Position numbers and translations under genes: made by a program
In this document: positions 27,293-36,799 of the stretch, piece after piece
How the letters are laid out: every line of letters begins with the position of its first letter
Position numbering within the stretch: position 1 is the stretch's first letter
Notes under the pieces: generated by a model
The model's input: only the letters and a program-made list of their open reading frames with translations
Databases searched by the model: none
What the model was told of the DNA's origin: nothing
NCBI GenBank assembly: GCA_942493345.1
Contig: OW818695.1
Span: 3,162,001 to 3,226,000, forward strand
DNA length: 64,000 nt
From: GWE2-42-39 sp942493345
GTDB lineage: Bacteria > Bacteroidota > Bacteroidia > Bacteroidales > Prolixibacteraceae
Direction: 5' to 3'

Positions 27293-28885
27293 TTAATAGC
27301 CTGAATTTTGTGCAAGATTTGGATTTAAATCTCGTTCACTTCGTGGAATAGGTAATAAATATAACTTTTGAGCGAAATTTCTGTTTTCCACGAATACATT
27401 CTCCCAAGAGCCATTGGCGTTTTGAATGTGAGCACCCATAAGCGGGCCAGGCATAACTGTTTCCATAATTTTCCATCTGCGTATATCGAAAAACCGGTGG
27501 CCTTCAAAAGCAAGTTCAACCATTCGCTCGTTTCTTAATATTTCACGGGCCTTGGTCTGGTTGCTGGTAAATGAAATATCGGGCATATGAACGCTTGCTC
27601 TTCTCCTTAGCTGGTTCAAGGCATCAAATACACTTTGATCAATCTGTCCGGCTTCAATTTTTGCTTCAGCATAGGTTAAAAGGACTTCAGCAAACCTCAT
27701 AATGATCTGGTCGTTTTCCATATTCCATACATCTTTAGCGGTAGGGTCAAGAAGCTTACGCAGGTAATAACCTGTTTTGGTAGCATTTGGCCTTCCAATC
27801 GAATGTTTCGAAATTCCCGCAGGGTATATTTTGATGGAATCGACTCCACCTTGAGCCATGGGGAAATACGAATTGTGATGAAGGATCGACATTTCGAACC
27901 GAGGATCTCTGTTTTCAAATGGCCTATCCGCATTATACAAAGGTGATTGGCTAATGGGTAAGCCATCGGTACACAGATAGGCATCTACGATATTCTGGGT
28001 TGGTACAATTGCAGCATATCCACCCTGAGAACCCGACGGGGCAACACCTGCATCGAAGTAATGAATAACTGCCGGAGCCTTATAATTTCTTGAAAAAATA
28101 ACTTCACTATTTCCTTCATTTTCAAGCCACCACATTTTTTCATATTCAGGGAATATACTATAAACCCCTAAATCAATTACAGCTTTGGCATCGATAGCAG
28201 CATCGGTAAATTTTCCATTGTATAACTCAACCCTCGCTTTTAAGGCTAAAGCTGCCCCTTTGGTAATCCGGCCCTTTTCAGCTTGAGGATAAGACAAAGG
28301 CAAGTTGTTAACCGCATACGTCAGGTCTTCAAGAATGAATGATAATATTTCACTTTTGGGAGACCTGCTGATCGTTCGGCCTAATTCTACAGTCATCGGC
28401 TCTTTGACAAGTGGAACATCACCAAATAAATCAATCAGTATCGAATATTGATAAGCTCTCAAAAACATGACTTCAGATTTCATCCTTTCTTTAAGTCCGT
28501 TAGTCTGAAAGGTTACTTTATCAATATTTGTCATAAATTCATTGCATCTTTCAATCCCGGCGTATTTTTTACTCCAGTGTTCGTATGACTTTATACTCTG
28601 GTCTGTTACTGACCCATTCCCTATTTCCTGAAAACCATCTCCTGGAAACTGCGAAAAACCAATATCAGACGCCATATCAAAAAACATTACAAATTCCTCG
28701 TAGCGGTCGCCGTTTATAAGCCTGTAACACCCGGTCAATGCCATTTCTGCCGACCTCTCATCAAACCAATAAGTTTCGGAAGATAATTTATCGGTGGGCG
28801 TCTTTTCTAAAAAATCGGTTTCACAAGAATTATTTAATAATGAAATGCTTAAAGCAAAGGCCAAAGGCATATATTTAATTTTCAT
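27293..28885 (-). CDS. susD: SusD/RagB-family outer-membrane glycan-binding lipoprotein
   Basis: 530 residues. Lipoprotein signal with LLNNSC (Cys near 21), then CETDFLEKTPTD as the usual mature start. TPR-like helices and the RagB/SusD signature follow: the AEMALTGCYRLINGD region, FLRAYQYSILIDLFGDVPLV, and near the C-terminus RNERMVELAFEGHRFFDIRR. It forms the lid over the TonB-dependent SusC partner encoded directly upstream (41-bp gap). The symbol denotes the family; the substrate differs from starch. Confidence 0.96.
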   Translation of the reverse strand: MKIKYMPLAFALSISLLNNSCETDFLEKTPTDKLSSETYWFDERSAEMALTGCYRLINGDRYEEFVMFFDMASDIGFSQFPGDGFQEIGNGSVTDQSIKSYEHWSKKYAGIERCNEFMTNIDKVTFQTNGLKERMKSEVMFLRAYQYSILIDLFGDVPLVKEPMTVELGRTISRSPKSEILSFILEDLTYAVNNLPLSYPQAEKGRITKGAALALKARVELYNGKFTDAAIDAKAVIDLGVYSIFPEYEKMWWLENEGNSEVIFSRNYKAPAVIHYFDAGVAPSGSQGGYAAIVPTQNIVDAYLCTDGLPISQSPLYNADRPFENRDPRFEMSILHHNSYFPMAQGGVDSIKIYPAGISKHSIGRPNATKTGYYLRKLLDPTAKDVWNMENDQIIMRFAEVLLTYAEAKIEAGQIDQSVFDALNQLRRRASVHMPDISFTSNQTKAREILRNERMVELAFEGHRFFDIRRWKIMETVMPGPLMGAHIQNANGSWENVFVENRNFAQKLYLLPIPRSERDLNPNLAQNSGY

Positions 28886-28925
28886 TGCGTTTTGTTTAAA
28901 TGATAAAATAATAATTTATTATTAA

Positions 28926-31900
28926 TCAAAAGGTTACATTTAAACCCACGTTATAGCTTCTCAGTTGTGGATAGCCATAAATCTGGGTTTCAGGGTCATA
29001 ACCTTTATCGAAATTACTGATTGTGAAAAGGTTTTCTCCCGTAATGTAGATCCTTACTTTTTCTATATTTATCCTGTTAAGAAGGCCTTTGGACAGTGAA
29101 TAGCCGATTTGGGCATTTTTCAAACGTGCGTAAGCAGCACTTTGTATCCAGAAATCGGAAGTCTCGTAATTAAAATACTTGTCATAAGTGAACCGGGGAT
29201 AAGCAGCATTAGGATTAACAGGAGTCCACCTGTCTGTAAGAATATCACGAACAGAACCTCCATTTGAAAATGCCCAAACACCCCAACCAGAGCGGTATCC
29301 ATCTACTTTACCAATTCCCTGCAAAAGAGCAGTAAAGTCGAATCCTTTATAATTCAGATTAATATTAAACCCGAAAATGAAATCAGGATTAGGATTACCA
29401 ATGATTACCCTATCTTTAGAATCAATAACGCCATCAGGAGTAATATCTTTATATTTAATGTCTCCATAACTGGTATTAGCATCCTGCGTTGCATATTGAG
29501 TTAGGTCATCGCTAAGTTGAAACAACCCGTCACTTTTATAACCATAAAAAGAATTCATGGGTTCGCCTTCCATTAAAACACTACCACCTTGAATAATAGG
29601 TCCTAATCCGCGCAAGTCGGTGACCTTATTTTTCAAATGAGTAAGGTTCAATCCAACCTGATATTTAAGTTTACCTATATTATCCTTATAGTTTACATTG
29701 ATCTCAAAGCCTTGGTTTTGAACCCTGGCTCCATTCATAGGAATCGTTGAACGCGACACGGAACTCCAGGGGCCATAGCTATTGGCGCTAATATAGCCAG
29801 TAGTAGTAGCCACAGGAAAATCCAACAATCCATCATTTGTTTTGCGGAAGAAATAATCAAAAACAATTCCGACCTTGCCATTAAGGAGATCCGCATCTAA
29901 CCCAAAATCGGTTGTTTCAACAGTTTCCCAGGTTACATCTTTATTTGCCAAACCACTAAGAGCTGCGCCTTGGGTCACAGCCCCTCCAAAAACATAGTTC
30001 TCGGTAGGCGAATATGTTGATGCAAAAGGATAATAACCCAGCCTGTTAACAGCATCCTGATTTCCTAACTGCCCCCATGAAGCTCTTAACTTAAGATTAT
30101 CTATAAAGGTCAGGTCTTTAATAAATTTCTCTTCTGAAAGCCTCCAGCCTGCAGAAAATGAAGGAAAGATTCCCCAGCGTTTGTCTTCGGCAAATCGTGA
30201 TGATCCATCATAGCGGACATTCGCTTCGAACAAATATTTTTCCTTAAAATTGTAATTCAACCGACCAAAATACGATTGTAATGCCCACTCATTCGAATAG
30301 CCGCTGTTTCTTTGATTCTCAGGAGATCCTACATTTAAATTATCAAGAAGTATAGTTGGAAAATTGTCTCGGAAAGCTTGAAAGTTTTCTTCCTTCCATG
30401 ATTCCTGAGAGTATCCGAATAGACCGCCAATACTATGTTCTCCTATTTTTTTTGTGTAAGTTATTAAGGATTGAAGGGTAAGATCAACAACCGTAGAATT
30501 AGATTGTGATACTGAGGTTGGAGTATTTATAACCACTCCGGGCTCAATGGTTTTAGTCGTAGGTATATAGTCATAAGTTGTAAGTTCCATCTTATGATCT
30601 TTGGAATTTGTTGAATATATCTTATACCCAGGAGTTAATTCAACTTTCAACCCAGGAAGAATGTCATAATTCAATGCAAAATTTCCCATTGAAAAATAAG
30701 ACTTATCTTTATTTAAGTTTGCCTTTTCCAAATTAGCAATTGGATTTATTCCTGCCCAATTTCCATATTCTCCATTCGAAAAACGAGCCGGATAAATAGC
30801 AGGAATCCTAAGTACCTGACCCCATACATCACCAAACCCTGGATCTGTATAATCATTACTGAAAGACATTACAGAAGTCTTCAATGACAATTTTTTATAT
30901 AATTTCGTATCAGCATTAAAGCGGATACTGTACTTTTTAAATTCATTGTTAGAGATTATTCCGGCTTGATTCTGATAGCCAAAAGAGATGAAGTATTTAC
31001 TGTCTTCGGTTCCTCCGCTCATACTTAAAGCATGAGATTGTTGATTTCCGGAACCGGTTATTGCTTCCTGAACCCAATTGGTATTCGGAAATGCATCTCT
31101 GTCAGGACTGTTTTGCCATTGGTTGATCAATTCGGTTGAAAATGATGCTGGCTGTCCAACATTGGCACGAGCTTCGTTTTCATATTTCATGTATTCAACT
31201 GCCCCCACATAATTGGGTAAATTGACAGCTTTCTGCTTCCCGATGTAAAAATCATAGCTGACTTTAAAAGGAGAAGCTTTACCTCTTTTTGTGGTTATAA
31301 GTATAACCCCATTAGCAGCGCGTGAACCATAAATGGATGCGGAAGCAGCATCTTTTAAAACTGAGATCGATTCAACATCACTAGGCAGTACATCATCGAT
31401 ATTGGTTTCGAGTCCGTCAACGAGCACAAGTGGCGATGAAGACCCAAACGAACCCAAACCACGAATGGTTATATTCGAGCCTGCACCGGGAGCGCCTGAA
31501 CTTTTCACAACGGAAACCCCAGACAGATTGCCGCTTAATGCGTTGGAAATATTAGTGACCGGACGACTTTCTAATTGTTCGGAACTTACGGCCTGAACCG
31601 ATCCGGTTAAGTTTACTTTCTTTTGAACACCGTATCCAATAGCAACGACCTCTTCAATTCCAATTGCGTCTTCAACAAGCGAAACATCAATTGTGGAATT
31701 ATTTCCAATCATTATTTCCTGCAATTTCATCCCTACAAACGAAAATTGCAAAACCGATTTTTCCGGAATATTGGGCAAGGTATATTTTCCGGTAGCATCC
31801 GTTATAGTGCCTATTGTAGTGCCTTTCACTACAACAGAAACACCCGGAACCGGTGAACCGGAAGAGTCGGTAACTTTGCCAGAAATGGACTTTTGCTGTA

Positions 31901-32279
31901 CTGTACCATTATTCTCATTTTTAGAAATGATAATATAATGATTCAAAATCCGGTAAGAAAGATCAGTATTTTCCAATACTTTTTTAATAACATTTTCGAC
32001 GGTAGCATCATCAGCCAAAATAGTTACTTTTTGATGCACATTAATGCAGGAAATGTCATAAGCAACCTTCATATCCGATTGCTTTTCAATCTGTTCAAAA
32101 ACTTCAATTAGGTTTACCTGCTCCAATCTAAAATTCAAGTTTTTTGATTGAGAATAGCTTCCTGTAGCAAAGGAAACCAAAGTGGTAGTTAGCAAAATAA
32201 GCAATACTTTCATGATTCTACATGTTCTTTCCCATGGAATAATGTTACCCCATGAAAAAAATTCTTTGTTTTTTTTCAT
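28926..32279 (-). CDS. susC: SusC/RagA-family TonB-dependent receptor with STN domain
   Basis: 1117 residues. A later Met at about 23 (MKVLLILLTTT) gives a cleaner signal peptide than the annotated start. Order: STN secretin/TonB signalling domain (about 45-100), carboxypeptidase-D regulatory-like domain (about 130-210, ISGKVTDSSGSPVPGVSVVV), plug domain with the SusC-type GYGVQKKVNLTGSV and GAPGAGSNITIRGLGS, then a C-terminal barrel ending NVGLNVTF. It imports oligosaccharides across the outer membrane with SusD. The STN domain indicates signalling to the FecR encoded upstream, so binding of the glycan should induce the locus through the FecI-type sigma factor. Confidence 0.97.
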   Translation of the reverse strand: MKKNKEFFSWGNIIPWERTCRIMKVLLILLTTTLVSFATGSYSQSKNLNFRLEQVNLIEVFEQIEKQSDMKVAYDISCINVHQKVTILADDATVENVIKKVLENTDLSYRILNHYIIISKNENNGTVQQKSISGKVTDSSGSPVPGVSVVVKGTTIGTITDATGKYTLPNIPEKSVLQFSFVGMKLQEIMIGNNSTIDVSLVEDAIGIEEVVAIGYGVQKKVNLTGSVQAVSSEQLESRPVTNISNALSGNLSGVSVVKSSGAPGAGSNITIRGLGSFGSSSPLVLVDGLETNIDDVLPSDVESISVLKDAASASIYGSRAANGVILITTKRGKASPFKVSYDFYIGKQKAVNLPNYVGAVEYMKYENEARANVGQPASFSTELINQWQNSPDRDAFPNTNWVQEAITGSGNQQSHALSMSGGTEDSKYFISFGYQNQAGIISNNEFKKYSIRFNADTKLYKKLSLKTSVMSFSNDYTDPGFGDVWGQVLRIPAIYPARFSNGEYGNWAGINPIANLEKANLNKDKSYFSMGNFALNYDILPGLKVELTPGYKIYSTNSKDHKMELTTYDYIPTTKTIEPGVVINTPTSVSQSNSTVVDLTLQSLITYTKKIGEHSIGGLFGYSQESWKEENFQAFRDNFPTILLDNLNVGSPENQRNSGYSNEWALQSYFGRLNYNFKEKYLFEANVRYDGSSRFAEDKRWGIFPSFSAGWRLSEEKFIKDLTFIDNLKLRASWGQLGNQDAVNRLGYYPFASTYSPTENYVFGGAVTQGAALSGLANKDVTWETVETTDFGLDADLLNGKVGIVFDYFFRKTNDGLLDFPVATTTGYISANSYGPWSSVSRSTIPMNGARVQNQGFEINVNYKDNIGKLKYQVGLNLTHLKNKVTDLRGLGPIIQGGSVLMEGEPMNSFYGYKSDGLFQLSDDLTQYATQDANTSYGDIKYKDITPDGVIDSKDRVIIGNPNPDFIFGFNINLNYKGFDFTALLQGIGKVDGYRSGWGVWAFSNGGSVRDILTDRWTPVNPNAAYPRFTYDKYFNYETSDFWIQSAAYARLKNAQIGYSLSKGLLNRINIEKVRIYITGENLFTISNFDKGYDPETQIYGYPQLRSYNVGLNVTF

Positions 32280-32328
32280 AAATTTGTAATGAGTTTTTTT
32301 AAACGTTTCTATTAATGTTTAAATTCTT

Positions 32329-32358
32329 GGGGAAGTGTCGTATCACTTCCCCTTTTTT
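32329..32358 (+). terminator. Strong hairpin with T-run on the strand opposite to fecR-susC
   Basis: GGGGAAGTG pairs perfectly with CACTTCCCC around TCGTAT and is followed by six T on the plus strand. The flanking genes are both on the minus strand, where no T-run follows. It may block antisense transcription, or act on the minus strand as an RNA stabiliser or processing site between fecR and susC. Confidence 0.6.
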
Positions 32359-32397
32359 AGTTAGAATATCAAATATTCATCATAGGCAGACAGGTTT

Positions 32398-33396
32398 TTA
32401 TTTTTTGGTAATAAAGATTTTTTTATCTTTTATGGTGCATGTTGCTCCAACTGCCGTCTCTATAATTTCAAGCAACTGATTAAGTTGTTCGCCTTCTAAA
32501 AGTTTGACAGTTAATTTGTTGTTTTTGAATTCTTCTGGATTATAAATAACTGTAATGCCATACCATCGTTCGATTTTCCTTGCCAGTTTATAAAAATCAT
32601 CATTAATGAAAATTAGCTGATTATCTTTCCAGCAAGTAGCAACGTTCGTATCTAGAGGGGAAGTAGATATTTCGTGCAACGATTTTGAATAAGCCAAAAC
32701 ATTACCAGGAGCTAATTGAAAACTTTTCTTTTCATCTTTTAGAACGACGTTAACTTTTCCTTCAACTAACGATGTTTCTATAAAAGGTTCATTCTCATAG
32801 GCATTTACGTTAAACCGTGTTCCTGTTACTTTTACATCCAAAAATGAGGTATGTACAAAAAAAGGGATTTTTGTATTCTTTGTAACTTCAAAAAAAGCTT
32901 CACCACTTAATTCGATTATACGATTTTTTTTGTTGAAACTTGAAGAATAGCGGATATTCGATCCTGAATTCAACCATACAGTACTTCCGTCGGGTAATTC
33001 AACTTTGGCCTTTTGCCCAAGAGGAGCTTCTGCAACATAAAAATTGTCTTCACTTAACGGAGAGTAGGATAGATACAATAAAATTCCCAATAACAATGGG
33101 ATAAATAAAGCAGCAGCAATTCGTTGATAGTAATAAGAATAATTCAACACCTGACGATAAAAAGTGTATCCGAATCTTTTATGATCTTCGTAGTCCCTTA
33201 TTTTTTGCCTTAACCCATCGTAACTGATTTCAATATCATCAAATTGGGCAACTTCCCAATTATTGGTAATCCATTGGCTTATTTCTTCACGATGAGAATT
33301 ATCTTCAAATATCCTTTTTAACTCCTTTAGCTCAGAAGATAATAAGGTTTCTCCGGAAATGAATCTTTCGAGTATGACCTGAGCTTTTTTATTCAT
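32398..33396 (-). CDS. FecR-family anti-sigma factor
   Basis: 332 residues. A short cytoplasmic N-terminal sigma-binding region (about 1-85), one transmembrane helix near 92-110 (IAAALFIPLLLGILLYLSY), the periplasmic FecR domain (about 120-220, including AKVELPDGSTVWLNSGS and VTGTRFNVNAY), and a C-terminal DUF4974-type secretin-like domain (about 260-332). It transmits the signal from the SusC STN domain to the ECF sigma factor encoded upstream. Spacing of 68 bp to the sigma gene. Confidence 0.96.
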   Translation of the reverse strand: MNKKAQVILERFISGETLLSSELKELKRIFEDNSHREEISQWITNNWEVAQFDDIEISYDGLRQKIRDYEDHKRFGYTFYRQVLNYSYYYQRIAAALFIPLLLGILLYLSYSPLSEDNFYVAEAPLGQKAKVELPDGSTVWLNSGSNIRYSSSFNKKNRIIELSGEAFFEVTKNTKIPFFVHTSFLDVKVTGTRFNVNAYENEPFIETSLVEGKVNVVLKDEKKSFQLAPGNVLAYSKSLHEISTSPLDTNVATCWKDNQLIFINDDFYKLARKIERWYGITVIYNPEEFKNNKLTVKLLEGEQLNQLLEIIETAVGATCTIKDKKIFITKK

Positions 33397-33464
33397 TTAT
33401 GTGACTTTTTACACTTAAGTACGAAAAAATGAACCAGACCCCGTGACAATGAAGAAAAAAATAA

Positions 33465-34034
33465 TTAAAAAATCAGCATCATCAACATTCTTATTTTCTT
33501 CAGTTCGTCTCTGAAGTATTGCAACGTCCTTCTGATTTGTGTATCAACGGTATTTTCTGAAATGTTTAGTTTTGAGGCAATATCACGGTATGACAAGTCT
33601 TCAAAACGGTTCATCATAAAAATATTCCTTCTCTTTTCTGGAAGTTTATCGAGTATAATTTTAAACCAACGTTGCAATTCCCGTTCTTCAATTTTAAAAT
33701 CGGTATCGTTTATACTAAAATCCGAAGGGAATGAACCATCATTTAAATAAATTGTATGCTCAATGTTTTTTCGCAGTTCATCAATCACAATATTACGTGC
33801 TATTCTAAAAAGATAAGGTCCAAACGGGCGATCAACATCTAATTTTTCTTTATTGATCCAGATACGAAGGAATATTTCATGAACAGTTTCTTCCAAATCA
33901 ATTTGTGGAGGTATAGATCGCTTAATGAAATTACCAACTTTACCTCTATAACGGTAAAACAATAATTCAAAAGCCATTTCATCTCCCTTTACCAATCGTT
34001 GGATTAACTTTCTCTCATCTATGTGTTTTTCCAT
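33465..34034 (-). CDS. FecI-like ECF sigma factor (Bacteroidota PUL type)
   Basis: 189 residues. Region 2: AFELLFYRYRGKVGNFIKR and EETVHEIFLRIWINKE; region 4: LPEKRRNIFMMNRFEDLSYR then DIASKLNISENTVDTQIRR. Located upstream of fecR, susC, susD and GH116 in the order expected for a sigma/anti-sigma-controlled polysaccharide utilisation locus. It should direct polymerase to the susC promoter when the cognate glycan is present. The 276 bp upstream (34035-34310) hold no gene and probably include its promoter. Confidence 0.95.
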   Translation of the reverse strand: MEKHIDERKLIQRLVKGDEMAFELLFYRYRGKVGNFIKRSIPPQIDLEETVHEIFLRIWINKEKLDVDRPFGPYLFRIARNIVIDELRKNIEHTIYLNDGSFPSDFSINDTDFKIEERELQRWFKIILDKLPEKRRNIFMMNRFEDLSYRDIASKLNISENTVDTQIRRTLQYFRDELKKIRMLMMLIF

Positions 34035-34310
34035 TCAAATCAAAAATCTTTGGAGTAGCAAATCTAGCAAAAACCAAATTCTTTTCCTGATTTCCGCACT
34101 TTTAAAAAACTGCCTCTCTAATGCCTGATTTTCAGATTAATTGCTTATTCTTTTATGACTAATCTGAAAATAATTGAAAACAAATAGATCTCCACTATTG
34201 GTTAGGTCAAACTCGCGTTATTGGGTTATTATATATCGATGTACTAAGATGCTAAACATATAATGGTAATTTTAAAAATATCGGGAATTGTAGAAAGAAG
34301 ATACTACCCG

Positions 34311-35228
34311 CTATTTTTTTCCTTCCTTCATGATTTCTCGTTTCGATATTTCCTTGTCGTGAATCAGAATGGAGTATTTTAGTACTAAAGGTGTTTCAAT
34401 CAACAAGTTAATGGGTTTACTTCCGGGATAAACTACATTCTGCATGCTTTTTTCTTTCCGTAAAATCCAGTTTTGAGGGAATCCGGGGTTTGTCTCATCG
34501 CAAAGAATTGCCACTCCTGTATACGATTTGTTTTTCCCCATTGAACCGGAAATATCGACACAGGAACCTACATTTACTGCGTTAATATCAGGAGTAACAA
34601 GGTTGCTTTCGCACCGGAACAAAACATCTTCGGGTAGTTTTAGCCGGGCAGAAAAACCTCCGTAGCCTTTTTCGTCTTCAGAACCCCCGATTTGCAGTTT
34701 TTCGACCAACGCCTGCAATTTAATCTCAAAATCAATCCGCCTCAGGTTCTTCTCTTTTCTGGAAAAATGAATGATTGCCTGTTCTTTCAAATAGGCTTCT
34801 TTCCCGTTTTTGTAGAGCGGCGACATCCAATAAACTTCTGTTGTAAAAGTTGCATCACCCTCTCTCAATTCTTCAAGCTGTACATTTTTTACATTTTGCT
34901 TGAAGTTTTCGAGCATCCACGGGTCGCCTATCCGTTGTCCATCGATAAAAACCTGGTGCCAGCTCCAGAATATTCCCCGGTGATGCAAATGATCTTCCGG
35001 AAAATCTTCGGTAAGAACAGCGCCATCAAGCCCATACAACGGATGAATGTAATTGCACCGGGAATATTTACCGTCAAGGCTTTTGGTCGAGCGTTGGTAA
35101 AAACAGATACTATCGTTACCTTCTTTGAAGAGGAAACCACCATCGCCGATGACCATACTAATTTGGGCAAAAAGAAACGAGGAAGAAAACAACAACGCGA
35201 TAAACAGGAGTGTTCTTTGCATCTTCAT
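34311..35228 (-). CDS. DUF6807 (PmoA-like) secreted protein
   Basis: 305 residues with signal peptide MKMQRTLLFIALLFSSSFLFAQ. The domain has the family's His-rich stretch PEDHLHHRGIFWSWHQV near 78-94, GGFSARLKLPEDV near 190, and CDETNPGFPQNWILRKE near 240. These proteins, labelled PmoA or DUF6807, occur in carbohydrate loci of Bacteroidota and Planctomycetota; no activity is firmly established. It leads into the esterase/oxidoreductase/DUF1080 cluster on the same strand. Confidence 0.85.
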   Translation of the reverse strand: MKMQRTLLFIALLFSSSFLFAQISMVIGDGGFLFKEGNDSICFYQRSTKSLDGKYSRCNYIHPLYGLDGAVLTEDFPEDHLHHRGIFWSWHQVFIDGQRIGDPWMLENFKQNVKNVQLEELREGDATFTTEVYWMSPLYKNGKEAYLKEQAIIHFSRKEKNLRRIDFEIKLQALVEKLQIGGSEDEKGYGGFSARLKLPEDVLFRCESNLVTPDINAVNVGSCVDISGSMGKNKSYTGVAILCDETNPGFPQNWILRKEKSMQNVVYPGSKPINLLIETPLVLKYSILIHDKEISKREIMKEGKK

Positions 35229-35334
35229 TGAAATTTAGTTAGGTTGAGCGAAGTTAGCGAAAAACAATCGGTGAAACAACGGCGGGCGCATTCAAAAAAT
35301 TTATTTATGTTCTTAACCACGAAACAACAATCTT

Positions 35335-35385
35335 TGTCATTCCGAGAGACTACAAAAAAAATTGGGGTAGTCTCTCGGAATGACA
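35335..35385. repeat. Perfect 19-bp inverted repeat
   Basis: GTCATTCCGAGAGACTAC is followed after 13 bp by its exact reverse complement, with one more T-A pair outside. It lies in the 182-bp gap between the DUF6807 and esterase genes on the minus strand. The arms resemble dispersed ATTCCGAG-type repeats of Bacteroidota. It could terminate or attenuate transcription from the esterase side, but no T-run follows. Confidence 0.7.
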
Positions 35386-35410
35386 GAGAAGGGTTGAATG
35401 ATATTATTTT

Positions 35411-36697
35411 CTATTTTAAGAGTTTTGTATGAAGCCACTTGGTAAGCATTTCCTGCTGTTCGGGATATGTCCAGTGTTGTGTGTCTAAAAACAAATGAGA
35501 TTCTTTTGCGCCGGGAATGACATTATAGGCTGCAAATACCGACGTGGGCGGGCAAACATTATCGTTGAACCCCCATGAATACCACCCTTCCACCTTTACA
35601 AAGCGGGCAAAGTTCGCGACATCATAGTATTTTGAAGTTTCAATGCGGCTGGTAAATTTAGCTTCATCACCTATAAACATGTGGGGCCAGCCACCGGCAC
35701 GTCCTTCGAGGTTCCCGGTCAGGTCGGCCAAAGCAGGGTAAAGAGCAGCCAAATATTTTATTCGCGGATCAAGCGCTGTCGTTGTGATCGACAAAGCTCC
35801 ACCCTGGCTTCCTCCGGTTACGGCAATATTTTCGCCGTCAAATTCAGGCAATTCAAAAATGAAATCGACGGCACGCACACAGCCAAGATATACCCGTTTG
35901 TAGTAGTATTTATCTTTATCATCCATTAATGCACGGTTGTAATCTTTCAGCGCACCCGATCTCAGATCGTCGTATACACTCTGCGGCATATTAACCGGAA
36001 TGCCGTGAATTCCGATTTGCAACGTGATAATTCCCTGCTCGGCGTTGGTTACATCGCCAAAATACGGACGCACACCTGCCCCGGGTACCTCCAGCATTGC
36101 CGGATATTTTCCTTCTTTTTTCGGTTTGCACAGAATCCCGTATATTTTTCCATCGATATTTTGCATGCTGACGTGGTAAACATCTACTTTATCGGTACAA
36201 CGTTCGGACATCAACGTTAAAACTGGTTTTACCTGTATTTTTGCCAGTTCCTTTTTCGCGTTGTCCCAAAATTCAGTAAAATCGGAAGGCAAAGTTGTTG
36301 TTGGTTGAATCTGGTCGACATCGAATCCTGCGGTTGCATACCTCTCGTACGTTTTTCCATCCACTGTTACCTTGGCGTAACAACGCAGAAAACCCGGTTT
36401 TTTAAGGGTTCCTCCATTGATCGTTCCGATTCCGTTTTTCAGTGTAATTTCTCCTTTTTTCGATGCTCCCATTCTTTCTTGTTCTACCTGGTAGTTTAAA
36501 GTAATGTTATCAAGCGGGAAATCGTTTTGAAGGACCGTTACCTTAAATTCAACCGGTTCGCCGACTTTGTATTTCCAGTTGGCACGATCGGGCGATACCA
36601 CAACATTTACCAGTTGGCGGGCAGGTTGCGCATACATGAAATTCGCTGCCAGGAATAAAATGGACAGAGCCATTAACAATTTGAATAGTTTGTTCAT
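35411..36697 (-). CDS. Acetylxylan esterase / cephalosporin-C deacetylase family (CE7), secreted
   Basis: 428 residues. Signal peptide ends in AANFMYAQ. An N-terminal beta-sandwich (about 25-120) precedes the alpha/beta hydrolase AXE1 domain. The nucleophile lies in VTGGSQGGALS (near 294), followed by the Asp region WGFNDNVCPPTSVFA and the His in DTQHWTYPEQQ near the C-terminus, completing the Ser-Asp-His triad. It likely removes acetyl groups from plant or algal glycans. It sits between DUF6807 and the oxidoreductase gene in the carbohydrate cluster. Confidence 0.92.
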   Translation of the reverse strand: MNKLFKLLMALSILFLAANFMYAQPARQLVNVVVSPDRANWKYKVGEPVEFKVTVLQNDFPLDNITLNYQVEQERMGASKKGEITLKNGIGTINGGTLKKPGFLRCYAKVTVDGKTYERYATAGFDVDQIQPTTTLPSDFTEFWDNAKKELAKIQVKPVLTLMSERCTDKVDVYHVSMQNIDGKIYGILCKPKKEGKYPAMLEVPGAGVRPYFGDVTNAEQGIITLQIGIHGIPVNMPQSVYDDLRSGALKDYNRALMDDKDKYYYKRVYLGCVRAVDFIFELPEFDGENIAVTGGSQGGALSITTTALDPRIKYLAALYPALADLTGNLEGRAGGWPHMFIGDEAKFTSRIETSKYYDVANFARFVKVEGWYSWGFNDNVCPPTSVFAAYNVIPGAKESHLFLDTQHWTYPEQQEMLTKWLHTKLLK

Positions 36698-36751
36698 GAT
36701 TTTATAGTAATTAGGTTAAATTTTGATTGACAACATATTTCTACAAAATAA

Positions 36752-36780
36752 AAAAACTCCCGGCAAACGCAGAGAGTTTT
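36752..36780 (-). terminator. Terminator after the Gfo/Idh/MocA gene
   Basis: AAAACTC pairs with GAGTTTT around a GC-containing loop. On the minus strand a T-run (GGGAGTTTTTTTATTTTG) follows. It closes the DUF1080-epimerase-oxidoreductase transcript before the esterase gene. Confidence 0.75.
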
Positions 36781-36799
36781 CCAGTCAAATTCAGAAATA

